From positions 1 to 42,553 of IMG/VR virus record IMGVR_UViG_3300027881_000029: 42,553 nt of DNA; one strand, written 5' to 3'. The notes beneath the pieces are model-generated. The model was not told the origin of the DNA. It was given only the letters and a program-made list of their open reading frames with translations, and ran no database searches. This document shows positions 13,686-19,119 of the stretch, one piece after another; the first letter of the stretch is position 1; every line of letters starts with the position of its first letter. The DNA is from a virus. The position numbers and the translations under genes are program-made.

Positions 13686-14105
13686 ATGGCGAGGAAGGAC
13701 AAGCGTTACAAGCGCAAGTTAACCGATGAACAGCGGACTGAGCTGTTGAGGTTGTATGGTGGCACGGGCATGTCGGCAAGAGAGATTGGGTACATGTTCC
13801 ACATCACCAAGTCCGCGGTCAACGCCATTGCTTATCGGGAGGGCGTGGTCAAGTGGGACCCAAGCAGTCCTCCGGGTGTGGTCGTACGCAAGTTCCTTCC
13901 TTACCGCCATGTGCCGGAGGTTAACCTGGATACTGTTGCACGTGACAAGGATGTGCGGCCGACTGACTTCTGTCGTTGTGCTGTGATCTGCGACTGGTGC
14001 TGCGGTATCGACGCTGCGGAGCCGACTGATTGGCGCATCGCGTCGCTGAAAGGACGAACCTTGAAGGATCTAGTTTTAAGTAATCACACCATGAGGATCA
14101 AGTAA
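13686..14105 (+). CDS. putative helix-turn-helix regulator with Cys cluster, 139 aa
   Basis: Residues about 15-50 (LTDEQRTELLRLYGGTGMSA, REIGYMFHITKSAVNAIAYR) form a helix-turn-helix like that of resolvase or sigma-type regulators. A C-terminal cluster CRCAVICDWCC probably binds zinc. The N-terminus is strongly basic. GAGGG stands just upstream of the ATG at 13686. It is a good candidate for a protein that reads one of the repeated DNA motifs in this window, though no evidence links it to a particular one. Confidence 0.75.
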   Translation: MARKDKRYKRKLTDEQRTELLRLYGGTGMSAREIGYMFHITKSAVNAIAYREGVVKWDPSSPPGVVVRKFLPYRHVPEVNLDTVARDKDVRPTDFCRCAVICDWCCGIDAAEPTDWRIASLKGRTLKDLVLSNHTMRIK

Positions 14106-14431
14106 TGCACAAGATACTGCAAGTAATCATACTGCTGCACTTAGTATTCGCCATCGGTGCTGCGCCAGCCCGTGCGGTCGAGGCCGCGGACTATGCGGAA
14201 GGGTTCGACGCCTGCATGAGCAAGGTGGGCAAGCTGCGGAGGGATTTGGCACAAGAATACTGTGCGTGCGCCATCAACCGCATCGGCGTAATGATCGACG
14301 AGGGTCACGAGGGCTTGCGGTGGTCCTACGACAACCGTGACACCCGCGAGGGGGCGGCAGTGGGCAAGCGCATCATCACGGATGTGTCCCGAGCTTGCAT
14401 CAAAGAGATGCTGGGGAAGCCGCGAACATGA
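14105..14431 (+). CDS. putative secreted/periplasmic small protein, 108 aa
   Basis: A signal peptide is clear: MHKILQVIILLHLVFAIGAA followed by PARA, with likely cleavage after ARA. The mature part has four Cys residues (C37, C53, C55 and one late), suggesting disulfides in the periplasm. Mature helices are charged. No lipobox is present. Function unknown; envelope or superinfection roles are possible. Confidence 0.75.
   Translation: MHKILQVIILLHLVFAIGAAPARAVEAADYAEGFDACMSKVGKLRRDLAQEYCACAINRIGVMIDEGHEGLRWSYDNRDTREGAAVGKRIITDVSRACIKEMLGKPRT
14238..14248 (-). repeat. CAAATCCCTCC repeat
   Basis: Exact minus-strand copy inside the exported-protein gene (RRDL codons on the plus strand). Confidence 0.9.
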
Positions 14432-14634
14432 TGTTTCGTGCCGTTGACTGCTCGGCCATCTTACCCAGGAAGGATGGCTACATCACCGCCACTATTTGTG
14501 GCATCAACTACAAGTTCCAGTACGACAACGATGCGTCGCGAGATGCCGCGCTCCTGGCGGCTTACGAGTCGTGGAACCAAGCGGAGATGGCGGAGGGATT
14601 TGAGTGGGTCACCGTCCAGGGGTACAACACATGA
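14428..14634 (+). CDS. small protein of unknown function, 68 aa
   Basis: The product MMFRAVDCSAILPRKDGYIT has beta strands followed by a helix containing AALLAAYESWNQAEMAEGF. ATGA overlaps on both sides. A repeat copy at 14592 encodes AEGF. Confidence 0.65.
   Translation: MMFRAVDCSAILPRKDGYITATICGINYKFQYDNDASRDAALLAAYESWNQAEMAEGFEWVTVQGYNT
14592..14602 (-). repeat. CAAATCCCTCC repeat
   Basis: Exact minus-strand copy inside the 68-aa gene (AEGF codons), 354 bases from the previous copy. Confidence 0.9.
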
Positions 14635-14825
14635 TAGCACCACCACTCAGGGTGAAGATGGAAGATGAGCGATACGAGTACCTTGAGTTCTGCGTCGAGT
14701 TCCGCTCCATCATCTCGGCGCTCAACCGGCGTGGTTTGCTTGGTTGGCGTGTTGTGAAGGCAGATGAGTTCCGGGACAAAGCAGGCACGCTGTTTGTCAA
14801 TGTGCTGATGGAACGCAAATGGTGA
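14631..14825 (+). CDS. DUF4177-like small protein, 64 aa
   Basis: The order of a beta strand (YEYLEFCVEF), a helix ending in LNRRGLLGWRVV, and a final strand (TLFVNVLMERKW) resembles the small DUF4177-type fold found in many phages and bacteria. The resemblance is by pattern only. Its start overlaps the previous stop, and it closes this sub-operon four bases before the second copy of the 16-bp repeat. Confidence 0.65.
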   Translation: MIAPPLRVKMEDERYEYLEFCVEFRSIISALNRRGLLGWRVVKADEFRDKAGTLFVNVLMERKW

Positions 14826-14828
14826 CGC

Positions 14829-14844
14829 CCACCTGTGCTCCTTA
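14829..14844 (+). repeat. 16-bp early-promoter repeat, copy 2
   Basis: An identical CCACCTGTGCTCCTTA begins four bases after the stop of the preceding gene and 87 bases upstream of the -35 box at 14932. As at copy 1, ATGTGTAGT follows within about 35 bases. Confidence 0.85.
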
Positions 14845-14931
14845 TCCAGTTGCATGCATGTGTAGTGTGGACAGGATAATGGGTGAGGAGTGCAGGATAC
14901 TGGCTGCCCGGAGTGCTGAGAAATTTTTTTC

Positions 14932-14960
14932 TTGACACGCCAAGCGATCCGTGGCATGAT
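14932..14960 (+). promoter_or_regulatory. sigma70-type early promoter, rightward (TTGACA-17-CATGAT)
   Basis: A perfect TTGACA at 14932-14937 and a weaker CATGAT at 14955-14960 are 17 bases apart. It serves the gene group from 15007. The weak -10 box leaves room for activation. Confidence 0.75.
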
Positions 14961-15006
14961 CTGATCCTCGCAAACGCAACCACCACGGCCCAGGAGGCCA
15001 ACACAC

Positions 15007-15189
15007 ATGAGACAACGACCGATGATCAACCTGCTAAAGTCCGGCTCCGTGAGTAACGGCTGGACCTACGAACTCACGGTGAATTGGGATTACCGAAACG
15101 TCGCCGAGTTCAAGATTAAGCGTGACGCCATAGTCCAGGCCCGCGCACTTCACGCCGCCCGCGGCGGCACTCTCAACATCGCAGTCTAG
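15007..15189 (+). CDS. small beta-rich protein, 60 aa
   Basis: The product MRQRPMINLLKSGSVSNGWT... is beta-rich and ends with an Ala/Arg helix. The ribosome site AGGAGG with spacer CCAACACAC is nearly identical to that of the next gene. First gene after the promoter at 14932. Function unknown. Confidence 0.7.
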   Translation: MRQRPMINLLKSGSVSNGWTYELTVNWDYRNVAEFKIKRDAIVQARALHAARGGTLNIAV

Positions 15190-15200
15190 GAGGCCAACAC

Positions 15201-15485
15201 ATGACACCCACATCTCACACACTCTCGACCCGGCGGCGCGCCGCCAAGCTGTTGTCGGTCCTCGACGTCCACGTGACCCAGACCGACAGGATGAACCAGG
15301 TCGATGTGTATCGGCTGGCGATGCAGCTCGCACATCTGGTGGCTCCCGATGCGGACGCCAACGAGTTGACCGACCACGAGGCACATCGGGGCGTTGACGG
15401 TCGCCCGGCGCTGGACGGTCCCAACATCAAGTATGGCGACGATGTGTGGACGCTGATGTGTCCGATGTGCGACATCGATGACTGA
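15201..15485 (+). CDS. small protein with C-terminal CxxC, 94 aa
   Basis: An N-terminal helical part rich in Arg and Leu is followed by acidic sequence and a final CPMCDIDD. The ribosome site AGGAGGCCAACACATG copies the one upstream of 15007, suggesting local duplication of leader sequence. No family is recognised. Confidence 0.7.
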   Translation: MTPTSHTLSTRRRAAKLLSVLDVHVTQTDRMNQVDVYRLAMQLAHLVAPDADANELTDHEAHRGVDGRPALDGPNIKYGDDVWTLMCPMCDIDD

Positions 15486-15537
15486 GCATTGGGGGCGGTC
15501 GTGTGGCCGCCCCAACAACCCTGAGAGGTACGACACG

Positions 15538-15696
15538 ATGACAACACGATCCAGGACATTCAAGGCTGCACACGTTGACTGGACATACTACCGTGATTGG
15601 CTTGAGAGGCTTGAGGCCGAAGTCCACAACGGCGAGCGTGAACACTGGGCGCGGCTACACGCCGATGTGGCCTGCAATCTTAACGAGGAGGACTGA
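15538..15696 (+). CDS. small helical protein, 52 aa
   Basis: The product MTTRSRTFKAAHVDWTYYRD is followed by an acidic amphipathic helix. The start at 15538 was chosen because GAGAGG lies upstream; an in-frame ATG at 15478 lacks a ribosome site and overlaps the previous gene. Function unknown. Confidence 0.65.
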   Translation: MTTRSRTFKAAHVDWTYYRDWLERLEAEVHNGEREHWARLHADVACNLNEED

Positions 15697-15699
15697 GAC

Positions 15700-15924
15700 A
15701 TGGCGAGATACATACCGGCGATTGTGCATACGTGGTTCCCAGGCCAGACCGACCACGAGTATGCCGTGATGACCGATGTGGCGATCAGTGTGCTGGACGC
15801 CGCCAAGGCGCGGGGCAAGGGCATACCATGCGATGTGGCGATACGCTGGACGCATGACGGTCAGCCCGTGGTGACGATGACGCAAGTGGATGTGGGCGCA
15901 CCGATCAAAGGAGAGACAGCATGA
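15700..15924 (+). CDS. small protein of unknown function, 74 aa
   Basis: The product MARYIPAIVHTWFPGQTDHE has alternating beta and helix segments and is soluble. GAGG lies upstream of the ATG, and the stop overlaps the next start. No family is recognised. Confidence 0.7.
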   Translation: MARYIPAIVHTWFPGQTDHEYAVMTDVAISVLDAAKARGKGIPCDVAIRWTHDGQPVVTMTQVDVGAPIKGETA

Positions 15925-16121
15925 GACGTCACATACAGGCCGATGGGTGCAAGATTGAGCGTCGTTGGCGCGACAACATGACGGCGCTAGCCCGACAAGA
16001 GCTGGCTGATGAGTACTGGGACGCTAGGCGCTCAGGGGCGGTGACGGTTGGGTTTGACATGTGGCTGAAGATGCGTGGTCGCGAAGCGTACCGGCTGGTA
16101 AGGCTGGGAGGCACGGTATGA
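15921..16121 (+). CDS. small basic protein, 66 aa
   Basis: The product MRRHIQADGCKIERRWRDNM is rich in Arg and aromatic residues and predicted helical, consistent with binding nucleic acid or an acidic partner. ATGA overlaps at both ends. Confidence 0.65.
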   Translation: MRRHIQADGCKIERRWRDNMTALARQELADEYWDARRSGAVTVGFDMWLKMRGREAYRLVRLGGTV

Positions 16122-16171
16122 GCTGGCTTGAGTTGTTCATAGCGTGGATCGTAGGAGAGTTGCTGTCATGA
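16118..16171 (+). CDS. possible 17-residue hydrophobic peptide
   Basis: MSWLELFIAWIVGELLS sits exactly between two genes with ATGA overlaps at both ends (16118-16121 and 16168-16171). It is a short amphipathic membrane helix. Its position argues for translation; it is otherwise too short to judge. Confidence 0.45.
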   Translation: MSWLELFIAWIVGELLS

Positions 16172-16371
16172 GCTTAGACCCGCAGACTGTGGCTGGTGAG
16201 ACTAACATCTGGATCATAGCCAACCTGTTGTGGATCATACCTGCCGTATTCCTGTTCTGGTGGACCGAGTTACGACCCAAGCCTGATTGGCAGTCCAAGT
16301 ACCGGCTGGTGCCGTTGACTGATGATGAGGCCAAGGCACGTACCAGTGACCAGCGCACGGATGGTGTGTGA
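16168..16371 (+). CDS. small membrane protein, 67 aa
   Basis: Residues about 13-34 (NIWIIANLLWIIPAVFLFWW) form one transmembrane helix. The rest is a charged soluble tail (RPKPDWQSKYRLVPLTDDEA). The start overlaps the peptide gene at 16118. Size and topology allow a small holin or envelope factor, without firm support. Confidence 0.7.
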   Translation: MSLDPQTVAGETNIWIIANLLWIIPAVFLFWWTELRPKPDWQSKYRLVPLTDDEAKARTSDQRTDGV

Positions 16372-16372
16372 T

Positions 16373-16552
16373 ATGCCTGCTACCAACTACATGTTGTGGC
16401 TGGTAGTGGGGATGCCATGTGCGTCCACGTTGGGAAAGGCCACCTGTGCTCCTTATCGTGTCGGGTGTGCGCGGTCCTTTGTTGGAACGCGAGCGCTTGA
16501 CAAATTGGGCAAAGGCTGTCATTCTCTCAATCAGCGGCAAACATCCCGTTAG
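16373..16552 (+). CDS. doubtful ORF spanning regulatory repeats, 59 aa
   Basis: A frame MPATNYMLWLVVGMPCASTL starts two bases after the previous gene and has six Cys. It runs across the third copy of the 16-bp repeat and the promoter at 16497, so the sequence is better explained as regulatory. No ribosome site is visible beyond the preceding gene's end. Confidence 0.25.
   Translation: MPATNYMLWLVVGMPCASTLGKATCAPYRVGCARSFVGTRALDKLGKGCHSLNQRQTSR
16440..16455 (+). repeat. 16-bp early-promoter repeat, copy 3
   Basis: An identical CCACCTGTGCTCCTTA ends 41 bases upstream of the -35 box at 16497. Confidence 0.85.
16497..16525 (+). promoter_or_regulatory. sigma70-type early promoter, rightward (TTGACA-17-CATTCT)
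   Basis: TTGACA at 16497-16502 and CATTCT at 16520-16525 are 17 bases apart. It precedes the gene at 16580. As at 14932, a perfect -35 is paired with a poor -10. Confidence 0.55.
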
Positions 16553-16579
16553 CCGCAAACGAAGGTAAACACCACCACC

Positions 16580-16891
16580 ATGACTATACAAGTCTATAGC
16601 TTCCCGCTCTTGATCCCGCTCTTGACTAGCGCCCAAGTCCACGCTCTGCCCACGACCAAGAAGGATGGTTCCGGTACACGGCACGTTCACGCCGATGCGT
16701 ACTGTCAGATTGACTACGTCGATCCGGAGAGTGGCGTACGGTACACTGGTAACGCCAACATACAGTGCATGAGCCGTGAAGAACAGGCGGCTGCTAAGAC
16801 CATGCCCAAGGATCCCAAGACTGGGAAGAAGCAAACGTTCGTGGCTCGGGACTTCGTCGCCAGCTTAGCCAAGGCCGAAGCCGCCGAGTAG
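16580..16891 (+). CDS. putative exported small protein, 103 aa
   Basis: The N-terminus MTIQVYSFPLLIPLLTSAQVHA looks like a short signal peptide, though it lacks a basic N-region. The mature part has two Cys (AYCQIDYVDPE, NIQCMS) in beta-like context and a charged C-terminal helix. The ribosome site is weak (GAAGG, 14 bases away). It is the last gene before the long non-coding region. Confidence 0.55.
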   Translation: MTIQVYSFPLLIPLLTSAQVHALPTTKKDGSGTRHVHADAYCQIDYVDPESGVRYTGNANIQCMSREEQAAAKTMPKDPKTGKKQTFVARDFVASLAKAEAAE

Positions 16892-17280
16892 CCGCCCACC
16901 GATAGCCTAGGCTGTCAAGCCCCGGCTTCCCACACGGGAGGCCGGGGCAAAAAATCGTAGGGGCCGCGTTTCGGTCAGAAGGAAATTGGCAGGATTGCGC
17001 CATTTTTTGACATTGGTCTGGCCTCCAAAGCATCCCGGTGCCCCTCACCTACGCGCGATACCCACCCCGCACCTGGTCTAGCCCGTGCCCGATTTCGTCG
17101 CGAACACATAGTATCCCGCGCTCCTTTCAGTCGCGGTTGGTCTGGCCGGTGAGCGCCTAGAGGGGGCGGATTTACCTGCGTTCCCCAGTACTCTCACACA
17201 CCCGCCCCCGCCATGCGCCCTGCACTTTCCACCAAAATTTTTCAAAAATTCCCAACCTCTGCGGCCAGACCATTAAAAAA
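16892..17280. other. non-coding region with hairpin and GGTCTGGCC repeats
   Basis: No gene is supported here. GGTCTGGCC occurs near 17017 and 17139 and inverted (GGCCAGACC) near 17263, with a variant GGTCTAGCC near 17077. AT-rich runs (AAAATTTTTCAAAAATT) lie around 17233-17250. The combination of short repeats, AT-rich DNA and lack of genes would suit a replication origin, which is inference. Confidence 0.5.
16919..16948 (+). terminator. strong GC hairpin after the early operon, possible terminator
   Basis: GCCCCGGCTTCCC and GGGAGGCCGGGGC pair over 13 positions (one G-T) around a four-base loop, 27 bases after the last early gene. An A-run follows in place of T, so it is not a standard intrinsic terminator on the plus strand. 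It may act with another factor or as an mRNA 3'-end protector. Confidence 0.45.
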
Positions 17281-17475
17281 TCCTGGGCCTCTGTGCGCTT
17301 CTGTGCCCTTCTTAGGAAACGGCCCTGACCCCCCTTGCGGGAGTATACTATCGCGCTCTATACGTAAGAAGTAAAACTCATATTATATAATTACTATATA
17401 TCCTAACCTACACTCCCGCGGCACCCCCAAATCGATTTTCTAAGAAGCCCACAGAAACCCACAGAAGCCCAGAAA
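17281..17475. repeat. palindromic regulatory module, right copy
   Basis: This is the inverted counterpart of 4079-4250. Its core, 17359-17396, is the exact reverse complement of 4146-4183. Left arm blocks CCTCTGTG/CTTCTGTG/CTTCTTAG and right arm blocks AGAAG/AGAAA/AGAAG/AGAAA are spaced 10 bp. C/G-rich blocks (CCCCCCTTGCGGG; CCCGCGGCACCCCC) lie inside them. The module runs into the promoter at 17486. Confidence 0.85.
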
Positions 17476-17485
17476 AAAATAATCC

Positions 17486-17515
17486 TTGCATTCAACCATC
17501 CGGCCGTGCTATAAT
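17486..17515 (+). promoter_or_regulatory. sigma70-type promoter, rightward (TTGCAT-18-TATAAT)
   Basis: TTGCAT at 17486-17491 and a perfect TATAAT at 17510-17515 are 18 bases apart. Transcription should begin at about 17522, essentially on the ATG at 17521. It mirrors the leftward promoter at 4034-4062. Confidence 0.85.
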
Positions 17516-17520
17516 AAGAT

Positions 17521-17553
17521 ATGAAAAATTGGAAAGGACGACGATACACATGA
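17521..17553 (+). CDS. possible leaderless 10-residue leader peptide
   Basis: ATG at 17521 lies six bases beyond the -10 box and encodes MKNWKGRRYT. Its TGA overlaps the ATG of the next gene (ATGA at 17550-17553), and the next gene's AAAGGA ribosome site is inside it. It could be translated from the mRNA 5' end and couple or regulate translation of the following gene, or it may be coincidental. Confidence 0.4.
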   Translation: MKNWKGRRYT

Positions 17554-17933
17554 CTGGAACAGTTGCCAACTACGATCTAGCAGCCAATCTCTACATCGGT
17601 CAGATGTGGGTGGACCTCCACACGGGGTTCCAAGAGGCTATCAACAACAAGGCCTATGTCAAGCACACAACAAGGAAGGTACTCCCAAGCCCGGAAGTCA
17701 CCATCCCGTGTGACACCAAAAAGGGGGCGGTCACCTTGCGCAACGACCTCAACATGTACCGAGCAGCCCATCGACACCACTTGGGCAAGGACAATCACCC
17801 AGACGCCCAAATGTTCGAGTACCTGATTGTCCGCAACCGCCAACTGGAGAACGGCTCCTGGGTGGTTCACATTGAAGAGCGGGACCGTCGGTTCCGAGAC
17901 GAGGAGCACAAGATCCAATGGCACTTAACATGA
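17550..17933 (+). CDS. protein of unknown function, 127 aa
   Basis: The product starts MTGTVANYDLAANLYIGQMW and is a mixed alpha/beta soluble protein with a His-rich middle (AAHRHHLGKDNH). The ATG at 17550 was preferred to an upstream TTG at 17529. No family is recognised. First gene of a three-gene unit between the module and the terminase. Confidence 0.7.
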   Translation: MTGTVANYDLAANLYIGQMWVDLHTGFQEAINNKAYVKHTTRKVLPSPEVTIPCDTKKGAVTLRNDLNMYRAAHRHHLGKDNHPDAQMFEYLIVRNRQLENGSWVVHIEERDRRFRDEEHKIQWHLT

Positions 17934-18124
17934 GCATAACCTCCAAGTTCTACAAGCGACGTCAGAAGTTGTACAAGCGCCCTGCCCACATCGACATGCC
18001 GCGCGTCATCAAGGAGGGCAAGCACTACTGGTTCAGCATCGGGGCGGGCCACGAACGCGGGCCATACAAGACCTGGGGCGATGCCGAGGTCGCCCGCCAG
18101 GCATACTGGGAGCGCCAAGCGTAA
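17930..18124 (+). CDS. small basic protein, 64 aa
   Basis: The N-terminus MSITSKFYKRRQKLYKRP is very basic. The C-terminal half (GPYKTWGDAEVARQAYWERQ) resembles small AP2-like or Arc-like DNA-contact domains only by general pattern. The start at 17930 overlaps the previous stop (ATGA); an in-frame ATG at 17918 is possible. Function unknown. Confidence 0.7.
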   Translation: MSITSKFYKRRQKLYKRPAHIDMPRVIKEGKHYWFSIGAGHERGPYKTWGDAEVARQAYWERQA

Positions 18125-18357
18125 TGTGGCCATTCGCAAAGCGGTGGAAGGAACACGAGGACCATACCCTGGACTGGCAGCGTATGACCCCAGCCCCCAT
18201 GCACGACAGCGCGGGGCGCAACACGGGAATGATGCACACCATGGCGCAGGGCACCTGCACTAAATGCGGGCACAGGCGAACCCTGCACCAGACGGGGCGC
18301 TATGGCGGCGTGTATGCGACGGTGGAAGTGGAAGGCGACAAATGGTGCCGCAAATGA
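18124..18357 (+). CDS. small zinc-binding protein, 77 aa
   Basis: CTKCGH near residue 45, His-rich flanks and a late Cys (DKWC) form a possible C-C-H-C zinc site. The start shares a base with the previous stop (TAATG). Function unknown. Confidence 0.7.
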   Translation: MWPFAKRWKEHEDHTLDWQRMTPAPMHDSAGRNTGMMHTMAQGTCTKCGHRRTLHQTGRYGGVYATVEVEGDKWCRK

Positions 18358-18390
18358 TGTATTGTGTTTGGAAGGTAGTCTGGAAAGGGT

Positions 18391-18440
18391 GGTGTCGTCG
18401 AAGGCCAAATCCCTCCAAGAACGAGCCTAACGACGACACC
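18391..18440. ncRNA. inverted repeat that may fold a small RNA
   Basis: GGTGTCGTCG (18391-18400) and CGACGACACC (18431-18440) are perfect 10-bp inverted arms around a 30-base loop. The loop contains a copy of CAAATCCCTCC. A leftward promoter at 18462-18491 would transcribe it from about 18455, giving a short structured RNA. No terminator T-run follows on that strand, so the RNA's extent is unknown. It may instead be a DNA signal near the terminase genes. Confidence 0.4.
18406..18416 (+). repeat. CAAATCCCTCC repeat
   Basis: Exact copy in the loop of the non-coding inverted repeat upstream of the terminase. Confidence 0.9.
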
Positions 18441-18461
18441 TAAGTCTGGAGACCATGCTCT

Positions 18462-18491
18462 ATTATAACACACTCGGACCCCTGCATGCAA
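18462..18491 (-). promoter_or_regulatory. sigma70-type promoter, leftward (TTGCAT-18-TATAAT)
   Basis: On the minus strand TTGCAT at 18491-18486 and TATAAT at 18467-18462 are 18 bases apart, preceded by GAGTGTGT. It mirrors the rightward promoter at 18516-18545, sharing GTGTGTTATAATAG. No leftward gene follows; only the inverted repeat does. Confidence 0.65.
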
Positions 18492-18515
18492 CAAAAAAGG
18501 GGTCCTAAATAATCC

Positions 18516-18545
18516 TTGCATCCCCACGAGGAGGTGTGTTATAAT
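18516..18545 (+). promoter_or_regulatory. sigma70-type promoter for the terminase genes (TTGCAT-18-TATAAT)
   Basis: TTGCAT at 18516-18521 and TATAAT at 18540-18545 are 18 bases apart with TGTGT before the -10. The terminase small-subunit ATG follows five bases after the -10 box, so the mRNA would be leaderless. Confidence 0.85.
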
Positions 18546-18550
18546 AGGGT

Positions 18551-18967
18551 ATGTCAAATGATACAATCACCGCCAAGCAGGAGCGATTCTGCATCGAGTA
18601 CATGAAGGACCTCAACAAGGAGAAAGCGTACGTCCGCGCTGGCTATAGTGGCCACGTGGCGGGCAACGTCTCCAGGCTCTTCAACAAACCCGTGGTCGCC
18701 AAGCGCATCGCGGAACTTCAAGCGTTAAAGTTTGCAGAGGCCAAGCTCACCGTGAGCAAGGTGGAGGCGTCCCTTGTCCGTATCGCGGAAGACGCAGAGA
18801 CTGAGGGGCGTTACTCTGCAGCCATTCGAGCCTGGGAACTCCTGGGCAAATACCTCGGCATGTTTGACCAGCGCGTCGAGGTCACCGTGCACAGCGACAA
18901 GACAGAAGAAGAGCTGGACGCCGAGATCAATCGGCTTACCGGCATGCTCGGAAAGGAGCTGCACTAA
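18551..18967 (+). CDS. terS: terminase small subunit
   Basis: The 138-aa product opens with LTAKQERFCIEYMKDLN-like sequence (ITAKQERFCIEYMKDLNKEK) and AYVRAGYSGHVAGNVSRLFN, the DNA-binding helix-turn-helix start typical of Terminase_2 small subunits. A long helical oligomerisation region and a C-terminal tail for the large subunit follow. It recognises phage DNA and presents it to the large subunit for packaging. No ribosome site precedes the ATG, in keeping with the leaderless promoter arrangement. Followed by a small gene and the large subunit. Confidence 0.9.
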   Translation: MSNDTITAKQERFCIEYMKDLNKEKAYVRAGYSGHVAGNVSRLFNKPVVAKRIAELQALKFAEAKLTVSKVEASLVRIAEDAETEGRYSAAIRAWELLGKYLGMFDQRVEVTVHSDKTEEELDAEINRLTGMLGKELH

Positions 18968-19119
18968 TGACCATGAACATACCCATTCCTGGGATTCCCA
19001 AAGACGAGTTCATCGAACAATACGGCGAGGCTGCTTTCAAGGCTGTCGACCATCGCTATATCATATCCTGGAACCACGAGGCGTACATTCTAGATGGTTG
19101 GTCAGAACCTGCAGAGTAA
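18967..19119 (+). CDS. small protein between terminase subunits, 50 aa
   Basis: The frame MTMNIPIPGIPKDEFIEQYG...DGWSEPAE starts in a TAATG overlap with terS and overlaps the large subunit start by 26 bases. It is acidic and contains DHRYIISWNHEAYILDGW, beta-like. Function unknown; it may be a packaging accessory. Confidence 0.65.
   Translation: MTMNIPIPGIPKDEFIEQYGEAAFKAVDHRYIISWNHEAYILDGWSEPAE

Noticed and set aside
18476-18505. Hairpin GGACCCC...GGGGTCC as a terminator
   Set aside because: No T-run follows on either strand; the A-run is in the loop, and the region is better explained by two divergent promoters.
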